A stretch of DNA of 32,057 nucleotides from Arcobacter sp. GTDB lineage: Bacteria > Campylobacterota > Campylobacteria > Campylobacterales > Sulfurimonadaceae. The translations under genes were made by a program, and so were the position numbers. A model generated the notes under the pieces. The model had not been told where the DNA came from. It saw nothing but the letters and a program-made list of their open reading frames with translations, and ran no database searches. Where the stretch lies: the NCBI GenBank assembly GCA_002733885.1, contig NVXJ01000014.1, positions 1 through 32,057 of the forward strand. The letters are read 5' to 3'. Below, piece by piece: positions 1 through 9,220 of this stretch (position 1 is the first letter of the stretch; the number at the start of each line of letters is the position of its first letter).

Positions 1-26
1 CATGATGAAAAAAGAAGGACATACGT

Positions 27-2609
27 TTGAATAAACAACAACTAGCAGCAAAAATTTGGGAATCAGCAAACCAGATGCGTTCAAAGATTGAAGCAAATGA
101 GTATAAAGATTACATCTTAGGATTTATTTTTTATAAATATTTGTCAAATAAACAGATTCAATTTGCAAAAAAAGAGGGTATGTCTGAGGAAGAGATAGTA
201 GCACTTAGTGAAGAAGATACTGATAGTGTTGATTATTTTAAAGAAAATATTGGCTATTTTATTTCTCATAAGGACCTGTTTTCAACATGGATTGAAATTG
301 GAAGTGATTTTGATGTTTCAAATGTAAGAGATGCTTTATCTGCTTTTAGTCGTTTAATTAGCCCTAATCACAAAAAACTCTTTGATGGTATCTTTGAAAC
401 TTTACAAACAGGACTAAGTAAGTTAGGAGATAGTTCTGCATCCCAAACCAAAGCTATCAGTAGTCTTATTCATTTAATCAAAGATATTCCTATGGATGGG
501 AAGCAAGATTATGATGTACTTGGTTTTGTTTATGAATATTTAATCAGTATGTTTGCCGCAAATGCAGGTAAAAAAGCAGGAGAATTTTATACCCCTCACG
601 AAGTTTCCCTATTAATGTCTGAAATCGTAGCTGAGCATTTAAAAGATAAAAAAGAGATACAGATTTATGATCCAACCAGTGGATCGGGTTCATTACTTAT
701 AAACATTGGTAGCAGTGTTGCCAAACATATGGATGATGAAAATAATATTAAGTATTATGCTCAAGAATTAAAAAAGAATACCTATAACCTTACTCGTATG
801 AACTTAGTGATGCGTGGGATTTTACCTGATAACATACGTACACGGAATGGGGATACCTTAGAAGATGATTGGCCTTACTTTAACGAGACCAACCCCGTAG
901 ACTCATATGAGGCTCTATATGTGGACGCGGTTGTTTCCAACCCACCATATTCACAAGCTTGGGAACCTGATCATAAAGAAGCTGATCCTCGTTATGCACG
1001 TTTTGGCTTGGCTCCTAAGACTAAGGCAGATTTTGCCTTTTTACTTCATGATCTTTATCACATTAAACCCGATGGTATTATGACCATTGTATTACCTCAT
1101 GGTGTTTTGTTCCGTGGTGGTCAAGAAGGTGCTATCCGTAAAAACCTCATTGAGCAAAATCATATAGATGCGATTATCGGCTTGCCTGCAAATATCTTCT
1201 TTGGAACAGGTATCCCTACGGTTGTTTTGGTCTTAAAACAAAAACGTGAAAATACTGATGTTTTAATCGTTGATGCTTCAAAAGGTTTTATCAAAGTAGG
1301 TAAAAACAACAAGCTCCAAGCTTCGGACATTAAAAAGATAACCGACACTGTTATTAAAAGAGAAACTAATGAGAAATACTCAAAAGTTGTAAGCAGGGAC
1401 TTCATCCGTGAAAATGAATACAACCTCAATATTCCACGATATGTTGATTCATCACAGGACGCTGAAAGCTGGGATATTTACGCCTCAATGTTTGGGGGTA
1501 TTCCTCAAACAGAGATTAATGCACTGCATAGCTATTGGGAAGCCTTACCGGGATTACGAAATGCTTTGTTTTCTGAAACATCTAGTGATTACGCTGCCTT
1601 AAAATGTGAAGATGTTAAAGAGACTATTACCCACCATGAAGATGTCAAGAAATTTACAACTAGCTATGACACATCTTTTAAGAATTTTGATGTTTTTCTT
1701 AAAGAAGAGTTATTAAATAAAATGCTGTCACTTAATATCTCTAAAGAAGAAGAGGTACTTAGTAATAATATCTTTACACGTCTAAAGTCTATTTCTTTAG
1801 TCGATAAATATGAGGCGTATCAACTACTCGATGATAGTTGGCTAAATATCTCCGCAGACTTAGAAATGATACAGACTGAAGGTTTTGAGACTACTAGACA
1901 AGTTGATCCACATATGGTTATTAAAAAGAAAAAAGGCAAAGATACAGAGGTCCAAGAAGGTTGGATAGGTCATATCATCCCTTTTGAACTGGTGCAAAAA
2001 ACTTATCTTAATGAAGAACTTCAAAATTTGCTACAAAAAGAAAACCGCCTAGTAGAGATAAGTTCAGCCTTTGAAGAAATTATCGACTCTTTGAGTGAAG
2101 AGGAAAAAGAGGCTGATACCCTTAAAGAAAGCAATGATGCCTTTGTTAATGCAGCGGTTATAAAAGAAGCCAAGCTACTAAGAGCAGCTATAAAGAAAAA
2201 TGGTGACTTTGCAGAAGATTCATTTGAAGTAAAAATACTAGAAGTGGATAAGCTCATCACTGAAGAGAAAAAAGTAAAAAAAGAGGTAAAAGCTCAATTT
2301 GAAGCATTGCATCTACATACTAAACAAACCATAGAAAAGCTTAGGGAGGGTCAAGTCTATGAATTACTAGAACTTAAGTGGATAGCTCCACTAGTAAGCT
2401 CTTTGAACAAGCTACCTGAAAGAATCATTAATGAACTAACCGCTAAAGTACAATCCTTAGCAGATAAGTACGCCACAACCTATGCTGATGTAGCAAAAAA
2501 GATAGACAGCACAGAAAAACAGTTATCGGCTTTAATTGACGAACTAACAGGTAATGAATTTGATATGAAGGGGCTTAGTGAGTTTAAGTCGTTTTTGAAG
2601 AGTGAATAG
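27..2609 (+). CDS. hsdM: Type I restriction-modification DNA methyltransferase subunit HsdM
   Basis: N6-adenine methyltransferase subunit of a Type I restriction-modification complex; with HsdS it methylates the recognition site and protects host DNA. The N-terminus (NKQQLAAKIWESANQMRSK) is the typical HsdM helical start. The SAM-binding motif DPTSGSGSLL begins at residue 215 and the catalytic NPPY is residues 305-308. At 860 residues it is longer than the classical ~500-residue HsdM; the C-terminal ~350 residues are charged and helical (coiled-coil-like), a version I know from other Type I systems. The start is TTG at 27, chosen because the conserved N-terminus begins there and a GAAGGA-type ribosome site lies at about 13-18. 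First gene of the hsdMSR operon; nothing upstream is visible because the window begins 26 bases before it. Confidence 0.95.
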   Translation: MNKQQLAAKIWESANQMRSKIEANEYKDYILGFIFYKYLSNKQIQFAKKEGMSEEEIVALSEEDTDSVDYFKENIGYFISHKDLFSTWIEIGSDFDVSNVRDALSAFSRLISPNHKKLFDGIFETLQTGLSKLGDSSASQTKAISSLIHLIKDIPMDGKQDYDVLGFVYEYLISMFAANAGKKAGEFYTPHEVSLLMSEIVAEHLKDKKEIQIYDPTSGSGSLLINIGSSVAKHMDDENNIKYYAQELKKNTYNLTRMNLVMRGILPDNIRTRNGDTLEDDWPYFNETNPVDSYEALYVDAVVSNPPYSQAWEPDHKEADPRYARFGLAPKTKADFAFLLHDLYHIKPDGIMTIVLPHGVLFRGGQEGAIRKNLIEQNHIDAIIGLPANIFFGTGIPTVVLVLKQKRENTDVLIVDASKGFIKVGKNNKLQASDIKKITDTVIKRETNEKYSKVVSRDFIRENEYNLNIPRYVDSSQDAESWDIYASMFGGIPQTEINALHSYWEALPGLRNALFSETSSDYAALKCEDVKETITHHEDVKKFTTSYDTSFKNFDVFLKEELLNKMLSLNISKEEEVLSNNIFTRLKSISLVDKYEAYQLLDDSWLNISADLEMIQTEGFETTRQVDPHMVIKKKKGKDTEVQEGWIGHIIPFELVQKTYLNEELQNLLQKENRLVEISSAFEEIIDSLSEEEKEADTLKESNDAFVNAAVIKEAKLLRAAIKKNGDFAEDSFEVKILEVDKLITEEKKVKKEVKAQFEALHLHTKQTIEKLREGQVYELLELKWIAPLVSSLNKLPERIINELTAKVQSLADKYATTYADVAKKIDSTEKQLSALIDELTGNEFDMKGLSEFKSFLKSE

Positions 2610-2610
2610 T

Positions 2611-3849
2611 ATGGCAGAAAAAAGTAAAATACCTGAAATCCGTTTTAAAGAATTTAGTGGGGAATGGGAAGAAAGAGAGTTAGGAAATCTTTGTTTAATA
2701 GGCGATATCGACCATAGAATGCCAGCAACAGTTACAGAGGGAATTCCGTATCTAATGACGGGAAGCTTTGTAGAAAATAATGGTCTAGATTTTGAAAACT
2801 CTAAACTAATATCAATTCAAGATTATGAACAATTGTCTAAAAAGATAAAACCCGAAGCTGGAGATCTTTTATTTGCACGTTATGCTTCCGTTGGATCAGT
2901 TAGATACGTTGAAACGAAAAAAAAATTCTTAATATCGTATTCTTGTGCAATTATTAAACACAACAAATCTATTAATGGAAAATACTTATTTAATTATGTA
3001 CAGTCAAATAAAGTTCAAAGTCAAATAGAATTAAATATTAATACTGGTTCACAACGAAATATAGGTATAGATTCGTTGAATCAACTTATAATTACTTTGC
3101 CAAAAAGAGAGCGGGAACAGGAGGCCATTGCAAATTTTTTAACAAGGAATGATACTCTTATTACATTACATCAGAAAAAGTATGACAAGCTTTTAAATCT
3201 AAAAAAAGCCATGCTCGAAAAAATGTTCCCGAAAAAGGGTGCAGATGTTCCTGAAATTCGTTTTAAGGGTTTTAGTGAGAAGTGGGAAGAGAAAGAGTTG
3301 GGAAACTATGCAAATTTTCGTAGAGGTTCATTCCCCCAACCTTATGGAAATAAAGAATGGTATGATGGTAAAGGATCAATGCCATTTGTACAAGTAGTTG
3401 ATGTAACAAAAAAGCTATTACTTGTACAAAATACAAAACAAAAAATCAGCACGATAGCCCAACCAAAAAGTGTATTTGTAGAAAAAGGAAAAGTTCTAGT
3501 AACATTACAAGGAAGTATTGGACGCGTTGCTATTGCTCAATATAATACTTATGTTGATAGAACTTTATTGATTTTTGAAAATTATAATGAGAAAACAGAT
3601 ACCCGTTTTTGGGCATATCTAATGCAAGAAAAATTCAATTTAGAAAAAAGAAAAGCTCCGGGTGGAACGATAAAAACTATAACAAAAGACGCATTATCTA
3701 AATTTCAAATAGTGATTCCTAAATATACGGAACAAACCAAAATTGGTAATTATTTTGAAAACCTAGATAAACTCCTATCTCTACATGAAGAAGAACTAAA
3801 AAAACTAAAAAATATAAAAAAAGCCTGTTTAGAAAAGATGTTTGTATGA
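2611..3849 (+). CDS. hsdS: Type I restriction-modification specificity subunit HsdS
   Basis: DNA-recognition subunit that gives HsdM and HsdR their target sequence. It has the classical two-part architecture: each half opens with a related segment (PEIRFKEFSGEWEERELGN at residue 8 and PEIRFKGFSEKWEEKELGN at residue 214), followed by a target recognition domain and a helical spacer ending LKKAMLEKMF or IKKACLEKMF. The two recognition domains differ, so a bipartite asymmetric target is expected. Length (412 residues) is normal. I chose ATG 2611, preceded by GAAGAG at 2597-2602, over the in-frame GTG at 2602. The gene directly follows hsdM and its stop overlaps the region just before hsdR, so it is translated from the same message. 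Confidence 0.94.
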   Translation: MAEKSKIPEIRFKEFSGEWEERELGNLCLIGDIDHRMPATVTEGIPYLMTGSFVENNGLDFENSKLISIQDYEQLSKKIKPEAGDLLFARYASVGSVRYVETKKKFLISYSCAIIKHNKSINGKYLFNYVQSNKVQSQIELNINTGSQRNIGIDSLNQLIITLPKREREQEAIANFLTRNDTLITLHQKKYDKLLNLKKAMLEKMFPKKGADVPEIRFKGFSEKWEEKELGNYANFRRGSFPQPYGNKEWYDGKGSMPFVQVVDVTKKLLLVQNTKQKISTIAQPKSVFVEKGKVLVTLQGSIGRVAIAQYNTYVDRTLLIFENYNEKTDTRFWAYLMQEKFNLEKRKAPGGTIKTITKDALSKFQIVIPKYTEQTKIGNYFENLDKLLSLHEEELKKLKNIKKACLEKMFV

Positions 3850-3859
3850 AGGGCCTGCA

Positions 3860-6800
3860 ATGACATTTAAAAAAGAATCCGATTTTGAAGAAGCCTTAGT
3901 CCAGGAACTTAAAAACAAAGGGTGGGAAAACGAGGTCTTAAAGTATCCTAGCGAAGAGGATTTACTCAAAAACTGGGCAACTATCCTTTTTGAAAACAAC
4001 CGAGATATTGACCGACTAAATGACACCCCTTTAACTGATGGTGAAATGCAACAGATAGTAGAGCAGATAACAGACTTAAAAACACCCCTAAAACTTAACG
4101 GCTTTATCAACGGTAAGACGGTAGCCATCACTCGTGACAACCCTGATGATAGCTTGCATTTTAGAAAAGAGATTAGTCTTAAAATATATGACCGCCAAGA
4201 AATATCTGCGGGTCAAAGTCGTTACCAAATCGTACAACAGCCACAGTTTACAAGTAAGTCAAAAATCTTAAATGACCGCCGTGGGGATATAATACTTTTA
4301 ATAAATGGTATGCCAGTGATTCACATAGAGCTTAAAAGAAGCGGTGTTCCTGTTTCTCAAGCCTATCATCAAATAGAAAAATATTCGCACGAGGGTATCT
4401 TTAGCGGTCTGTTTTCTTTAGTACAGATATTTGTAGCAATGGAGCCAAAAGAAACGGTTTACTTCGCAAATCCTGGAGTAGATGGGACGTTTAACAAAGA
4501 CTTCTATTTTCATTGGGCTGATTTTAACAATGAGCCTATAAATGATTGGAAAGAGATTACTGCTACCTTGCTATCTATCCCTATGGCTCATCAGCTCATT
4601 GGTTTTTATACAGTTGCGGATGGTTCGGATGGTGTTCTTAAGGTGATGCGTAGTTATCAGTACTATGCTGCTAATGCAATATCTGACAAGGTCTCAAAAA
4701 CTGACTGGAAGAGTAAGAACTTACTGGGTGGATATGTGTGGCATACCACTGGCTCAGGTAAAACAATGACCAGTTTTAAATCAGCACAGCTTATAGCTAA
4801 CTCTAAAGATGCTGATAAAGTTATCTTCTTAATGGATAGGATTGAGCTTGGTACTCAATCTTTACGGGAGTATCAGGGTTTTGCTAGTGAAAGCGAAGAT
4901 GTACAGGCCACTGAAAATACAGGTGTACTTATCACGAAACTTAAAAGTGATGATCCTAAAAATACCCTTATCGTTAGTTCTATTCAGAAGATGAGTAACA
5001 TTAATGAAGAAGAAGGTGCATTAAAAGCCCATGACATAGAGTTGATAAATGCAAAAAGAATTGTTTTTATTATAGATGAAGCGCATCGGTCAACTTTTGG
5101 GGATATGCTTCTAAGTATTAAAAACACCTTTCCTTCTTCTTTGCTTTTTGGTTTTACAGGGACACCTATTCAAGAAGAGAACCAAAAGAAAATGAATACG
5201 ACTACTACTGTTTTTGGTGATGAATTGCATCGCTATAGCATTGCTGATGGTATACGTGATAAAAATGTTCTTGGTTTTGATCCCTACAAAGTAATGACAT
5301 ATAAGGACAAAGATTTAAGAAAAGCAGTAGCTTTAGCAAAAGCTAAGGCTAACGATGAAGTTGAAGCATTGAGCGATCCTAAGAAAAAAGAGGTTTTCAA
5401 TAAGTATATGAAGTCAGTAGAAATGGCTGGGTATATAGATGATGTAGGGAAGTATGTCAAAGGTATTGAAGATGAGCTACCTAAGTCTCAGTATTCGCGT
5501 GATGAGCATAAAGAACAAGTGGTTAAAGATATTGTTGAGAACTGGATAACCCTGAGTCAAAATAGTAAGTTCCATGCCATCTTTGCGACGCATAGTATAT
5601 CTGAGGCAATAGAGTATTATCGGTTGATAAAAGAAGCTAAGCCTGACTTGAAGATTACAGCCCTGTTTGACCCTAATATTGATAATGAAGATGGAATAGT
5701 CTTTAAGCAAGAGGGTTTAGTTGAAATTTTAGAAGATTATAATAAAAAGTACGAGCAAGATTTTATACTTGCAAATCACTCGAAGTTTAAAAAAGATATT
5801 GCGGCTAGACTAGCTCATAAAGAGCCTTATCTGAGGATAGACAGAACAGCAGATAAACAGATTGACCTTTTGATTGTTGTGGATCAAATGCTAACGGGGT
5901 TTGATTCTAAATGGTTAAATACACTTTACTTAGACAAGGTGCTTAAGTATGAAAATATCATTCAAGCTTTTTCACGAACAAATCGTCTGTTTAATATCCA
6001 TGAGAAGCCTTTTGGCACGATTCGTTATTATAGATATCCTCATACTATGGAAAGAAATATAAATGATGCGGTTAAGTTGTACTCGGGAGATAGACCTATT
6101 GGGTTATTTGCTCATAAGCTTGAAAGTAATATTAAAAAGTTAAATGCTCTTTATGGTGAAATTTCTGAATTATTTGAAAATGCTAAAGTGAAAAACTTCA
6201 AAAAACTTCCAGAAGACCTTTCTGAACGAGCTAAGTTTGCAAAGCTCTTCAAGGATTTTAATGCTCATTTAGAAGCAGCAACCATTCAAGGGTTTAAGTG
6301 GGACCAGTCAAAATATAGCTTTGGTGAAGGAAAAGAGAAATCAGAAGTAGAGCTAGACTTTGATGAAAGTATTTATCTAGTCCAAGTACTGCGATATAAA
6401 GAACTATCAAGTGGTGGAGGTGGAGAGGGAGGAAGTAATGAAGATGTTCCTTTTGATATTGATGGATACTTAACGGAGTTAGATACCGGGAAGATTGATT
6501 CTGATTATATGAATTCACGCTTTGAAAAGTTTCTGAGAACGCTTAGAGAAGTTGGTGCTGATAGTGAAAGCATTCAAAAAACCTTAGATGAACTACATAA
6601 GTCCTTTGCTTCGTTATCTCAAGAAGATCAAAAGTACGCCAACATTCTTATTCATGATGTACAAAGTGGTGAGCTGACATTAGACAGTACAAAAAGCTTT
6701 AGAGAATATATAACAGAGTATCAATCTAATGCTAAAAACACCGAGATACATACAATTTGTGAAGTATTTGGTTTAGATGAAGCGAAGCTAAACACTATGA

Positions 6801-7009
6801 TGAACTCGGGTGTCTCTAAATCAAACATAAATGAATACGGACGCTTTGATGAGTTAAAGAGTAGTATGGACAAGGCTAAGGCTAAAGCTTATTTTGAAGA
6901 GTTGGAAGGCTCCACTCTGTCAACATTTAAAGTAAATCTAAAAGCCTATAACTTGATTCAGGAATTTGTAATACGTGGTGGGTTTGAATTAAGTGATAGC
7001 AAGCAATAA
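3860..7009 (+). CDS. hsdR: Type I restriction endonuclease subunit HsdR
   Basis: ATP-dependent translocase and endonuclease subunit of the Type I system; it cleaves unmethylated DNA away from the recognition site. A PD-(D/E)xK nuclease core is visible with D143 and E157-x-K159 (RRGDIILL...IHIELKR). It is followed by a superfamily 2 helicase motor: Walker A HTTGSGKT (residues 295-302), DEAH (406-409), FGFTGTP, and QAFSRTNRLF as motif VI. A Gly-rich linker (SSGGGGEGGSN) lies near residue 850, before the C-terminal helical region. 1049 residues is the usual length and the sequence resembles the EcoR124-type (IC) HsdR. Start ATG 3860 has GAAGGG at 3847-3852; an upstream ATG at 3842 overlaps the end of hsdS and has no good ribosome site. 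Confidence 0.95.
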   Translation: MTFKKESDFEEALVQELKNKGWENEVLKYPSEEDLLKNWATILFENNRDIDRLNDTPLTDGEMQQIVEQITDLKTPLKLNGFINGKTVAITRDNPDDSLHFRKEISLKIYDRQEISAGQSRYQIVQQPQFTSKSKILNDRRGDIILLINGMPVIHIELKRSGVPVSQAYHQIEKYSHEGIFSGLFSLVQIFVAMEPKETVYFANPGVDGTFNKDFYFHWADFNNEPINDWKEITATLLSIPMAHQLIGFYTVADGSDGVLKVMRSYQYYAANAISDKVSKTDWKSKNLLGGYVWHTTGSGKTMTSFKSAQLIANSKDADKVIFLMDRIELGTQSLREYQGFASESEDVQATENTGVLITKLKSDDPKNTLIVSSIQKMSNINEEEGALKAHDIELINAKRIVFIIDEAHRSTFGDMLLSIKNTFPSSLLFGFTGTPIQEENQKKMNTTTTVFGDELHRYSIADGIRDKNVLGFDPYKVMTYKDKDLRKAVALAKAKANDEVEALSDPKKKEVFNKYMKSVEMAGYIDDVGKYVKGIEDELPKSQYSRDEHKEQVVKDIVENWITLSQNSKFHAIFATHSISEAIEYYRLIKEAKPDLKITALFDPNIDNEDGIVFKQEGLVEILEDYNKKYEQDFILANHSKFKKDIAARLAHKEPYLRIDRTADKQIDLLIVVDQMLTGFDSKWLNTLYLDKVLKYENIIQAFSRTNRLFNIHEKPFGTIRYYRYPHTMERNINDAVKLYSGDRPIGLFAHKLESNIKKLNALYGEISELFENAKVKNFKKLPEDLSERAKFAKLFKDFNAHLEAATIQGFKWDQSKYSFGEGKEKSEVELDFDESIYLVQVLRYKELSSGGGGEGGSNEDVPFDIDGYLTELDTGKIDSDYMNSRFEKFLRTLREVGADSESIQKTLDELHKSFASLSQEDQKYANILIHDVQSGELTLDSTKSFREYITEYQSNAKNTEIHTICEVFGLDEAKLNTMMNSGVSKSNINEYGRFDELKSSMDKAKAKAYFEELEGSTLSTFKVNLKAYNLIQEFVIRGGFELSDSKQ

Positions 7010-7324
7010 AGCCTAGGTTGTTTTAGGGCTCTATAAGGAGCTTAAAATGAAAAAAGTTTTTTTTAGAACATGGGTATGGATTTTATATAAAAATCCTTTT
7101 ATGGTGTCTTAAAAGTGATTTTACATAGGTTTAACCTTGACCATCTAGAATGCAAGTAGATTATGAATTAATACCCGAAAATGCTTATTCTCCAATTACT
7201 AGATGAAAGTATTTAAAGAGATTCTTGAGCAAGCTGGGAATTTTAAAAAGTATTAGAAATGATTGAGTATAAATATATTCTATTAGGAACTACTTTATTA
7301 CATTGAAAAAAAGGTTGAACAAAT
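7010..7324. other. Intergenic region between hsdR and the ATPase/HNH pair, with short open frames only
   Basis: This 315-base stretch has no convincing gene. An AAGGAG ribosome site at 7034-7039 is followed by a 21-codon frame (7047-7112) rich in aromatic residues. Two further short frames start near 7150 and 7204. None resembles a known protein, and together they look more like decayed coding DNA than genes. The promoter for the following ATPase gene must lie here, but I cannot point to a clear -35/-10 pair in this uniformly AT-rich sequence. Confidence 0.5.
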
Positions 7325-9220
7325 ATGAAAAATATGGAACTGATTTATATATGGATTTATAAGTTTAGAGATCTTCCCGAAAAACAAGATTATAATTTAA
7401 CAGGTAAATTTAATATTAAATTTGATTTTGATAAAAATAAATTATCCATAAAGTATAATGAGAAATTTGACAAAGGAATTAGTGGTTACTTTCAAAAAAA
7501 TATTTCTGTTAGTATGTTTGTAGGGAAAAATGGAACAGGTAAAAGCAGTTTATTGGATGTAATTCGAAGTGGATCAGATTTAACAACAGATTTGATAACA
7601 AAAGCTTCAACTTTGTATCCGTATCAATTTGGTATTTATTATAATAAGGTAAACAAAGAACTTATTTTCAAGGGTATAAGTTTCGATAAGGGCAAAAATA
7701 AATTCTCTCTGAGAGAAGGACAAACAAAGTTCGTTGTAAAACTTGACACTCTGAAAATCAATAAAAATAGTTGTGCAATAATAGATGAAGGTTATAAGGA
7801 GATCTTGAAAGAAGAGGTAGCTAAAAATATATATTTTACTTCATCAAATGACACTTCATTTCCAATGATGACAAAAGAAGAACATCTAAGTTCCAATCTC
7901 GAAGATATTTCAGATTCTTATCAGTATGATAAAGTTTCTGAAGCAATACGTACAACATATAAAAGTAAAATTTTTAGCTTTAAACAACTAAAAATATTTT
8001 ATGAAAATACACAAATAGCTGATGGAATTACTGCGTTATATGGTGACAATATTAAGTTGCCTTCTGATTTTATTATGCCTAAAATACTAAGAATCCAAAT
8101 TAGGGAAACCGAAGTCAAAAAAAGAGCTGAAGGTTTACATAAAGAACAATCACACACAGAAGAAACTGTTGAATTTTACGATAGATTGAAATTATTTATA
8201 GAAAATGGAAATAAAAATAAAAATAATTATGTAGATTATATTAAATACATAGCAATCATGAATTTCTTTAATATACATTTAAGAACTATTGATGTAACTA
8301 AATATACCAAATTTTTCAAAATGCTACATGCGTTTAATAATAGCTCTGACTCATTGTCGGTAAGTGTAAAAAGTTCTGATCTTAAAGATCTGATTAGTTC
8401 TATCTGTGAAGTTAAAACAGAGATGTCAACTATCAATAAAGAATATTTTAGTCAGATTGACTCATTACTTGAATCCTTAAAAACATATGAGTTTAATAAC
8501 GAAATAAGTACATTCGAACTTCCTATTGAAGAAAATAAAGATTCCTTATTAAAAGTTATTGAATCACATAAAGATTTAACAGTAACAGTACCTCCCTTTT
8601 TAACATTTGAATTTGGCCCAAGAATGTCATCTGGACAGAAACAATTATTTTTCTTTTTTGGAAAAATATTTGCTGCTTTAAACTCCAAGTTTTCTGGTGA
8701 AAAAGTTAAAGATGATGAGACAATACTATTAATATTAGATGAACCTGACAACTTTTTACACCCCGAATGGCAACGCCTTTTTATATCTATATTAACAGAC
8801 TATTTAGCGTTAAATTATTCAGAAATCTATTTTAATATTCTGATTGCTACACATTCCCCTCTGATGCTGTCAGACATACCAAAAGAGAATATTATTTTCC
8901 TAGATACAGATAAGGATAATAATACCTTCATAAAAGCATTTGAAGGTGAAACTATGCTTGCAAACATACATTCTGTACTAGCTGATGGGTTCTTTTTAGA
9001 ACACACGGTAGGAGAAAAGAGCCTAAAGGTGATAAATGATTTAATTAAAAGGAGCAATGCTGTAGTTGAAAATAAAAGTCAGGAAAATATTGATAACTAT
9101 AATGAATGTATAAAGAGATATGAGTTTTTATATGAGCATACAGGAGAAAAATATTTAAAAAACTTAATAAAAGAACATATGGACATTGTTGATGATATTA
9201 CAAGAAAGAAGCAATTGTGA
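7325..9220 (+). CDS. AAA/ABC-type ATPase, PtuA-like component of a Septu-type defence pair
   Basis: An ATPase of the OLD/PtuA/RecF-like (AAA15/AAA21) type, 631 residues. Visible motifs are Walker A GKNGTGKS (67-74), an ABC-signature-like SSGQKQLFFFF (from 435), Walker B ILDEPDNFLHPEWQ with DEPD at 472-475, and the H-loop ATHSP with His at 510. Between Walker A and the signature lie about 360 residues of helical insertion, as expected of SMC-like defence ATPases. The N-terminal MELIYIWIYKF-type segment followed by the P-loop is common in ATPases paired with HNH nucleases. It overlaps the next gene by 4 bases (GTGA), so the two are coupled. In Septu the ATPase controls the nuclease partner; that role is inferred here from family and neighbour. 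Other AAA ATPase + HNH systems remain possible. Confidence 0.75.
   Translation: MKNMELIYIWIYKFRDLPEKQDYNLTGKFNIKFDFDKNKLSIKYNEKFDKGISGYFQKNISVSMFVGKNGTGKSSLLDVIRSGSDLTTDLITKASTLYPYQFGIYYNKVNKELIFKGISFDKGKNKFSLREGQTKFVVKLDTLKINKNSCAIIDEGYKEILKEEVAKNIYFTSSNDTSFPMMTKEEHLSSNLEDISDSYQYDKVSEAIRTTYKSKIFSFKQLKIFYENTQIADGITALYGDNIKLPSDFIMPKILRIQIRETEVKKRAEGLHKEQSHTEETVEFYDRLKLFIENGNKNKNNYVDYIKYIAIMNFFNIHLRTIDVTKYTKFFKMLHAFNNSSDSLSVSVKSSDLKDLISSICEVKTEMSTINKEYFSQIDSLLESLKTYEFNNEISTFELPIEENKDSLLKVIESHKDLTVTVPPFLTFEFGPRMSSGQKQLFFFFGKIFAALNSKFSGEKVKDDETILLILDEPDNFLHPEWQRLFISILTDYLALNYSEIYFNILIATHSPLMLSDIPKENIIFLDTDKDNNTFIKAFEGETMLANIHSVLADGFFLEHTVGEKSLKVINDLIKRSNAVVENKSQENIDNYNECIKRYEFLYEHTGEKYLKNLIKEHMDIVDDITRKKQL

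Noticed and set aside
3842-3859. ATG 3842 as the hsdR start
   Set aside because: It overlaps the hsdS end without a ribosome site; ATG 3860 has GAAGGG at a normal distance.
7047-7112. 21-codon frame with a good AAGGAG site after hsdR
   Set aside because: Too short, with no recognisable features; kept only as a note in the intergenic entry because the surrounding sequence looks decayed.
7325-9220. PrrC/RloC-type anticodon nuclease beside the Type I system
   Set aside because: The ATPase lacks a visible C-terminal nuclease segment, and its coupled partner has an HNH core, which fits a Septu-like pair better.
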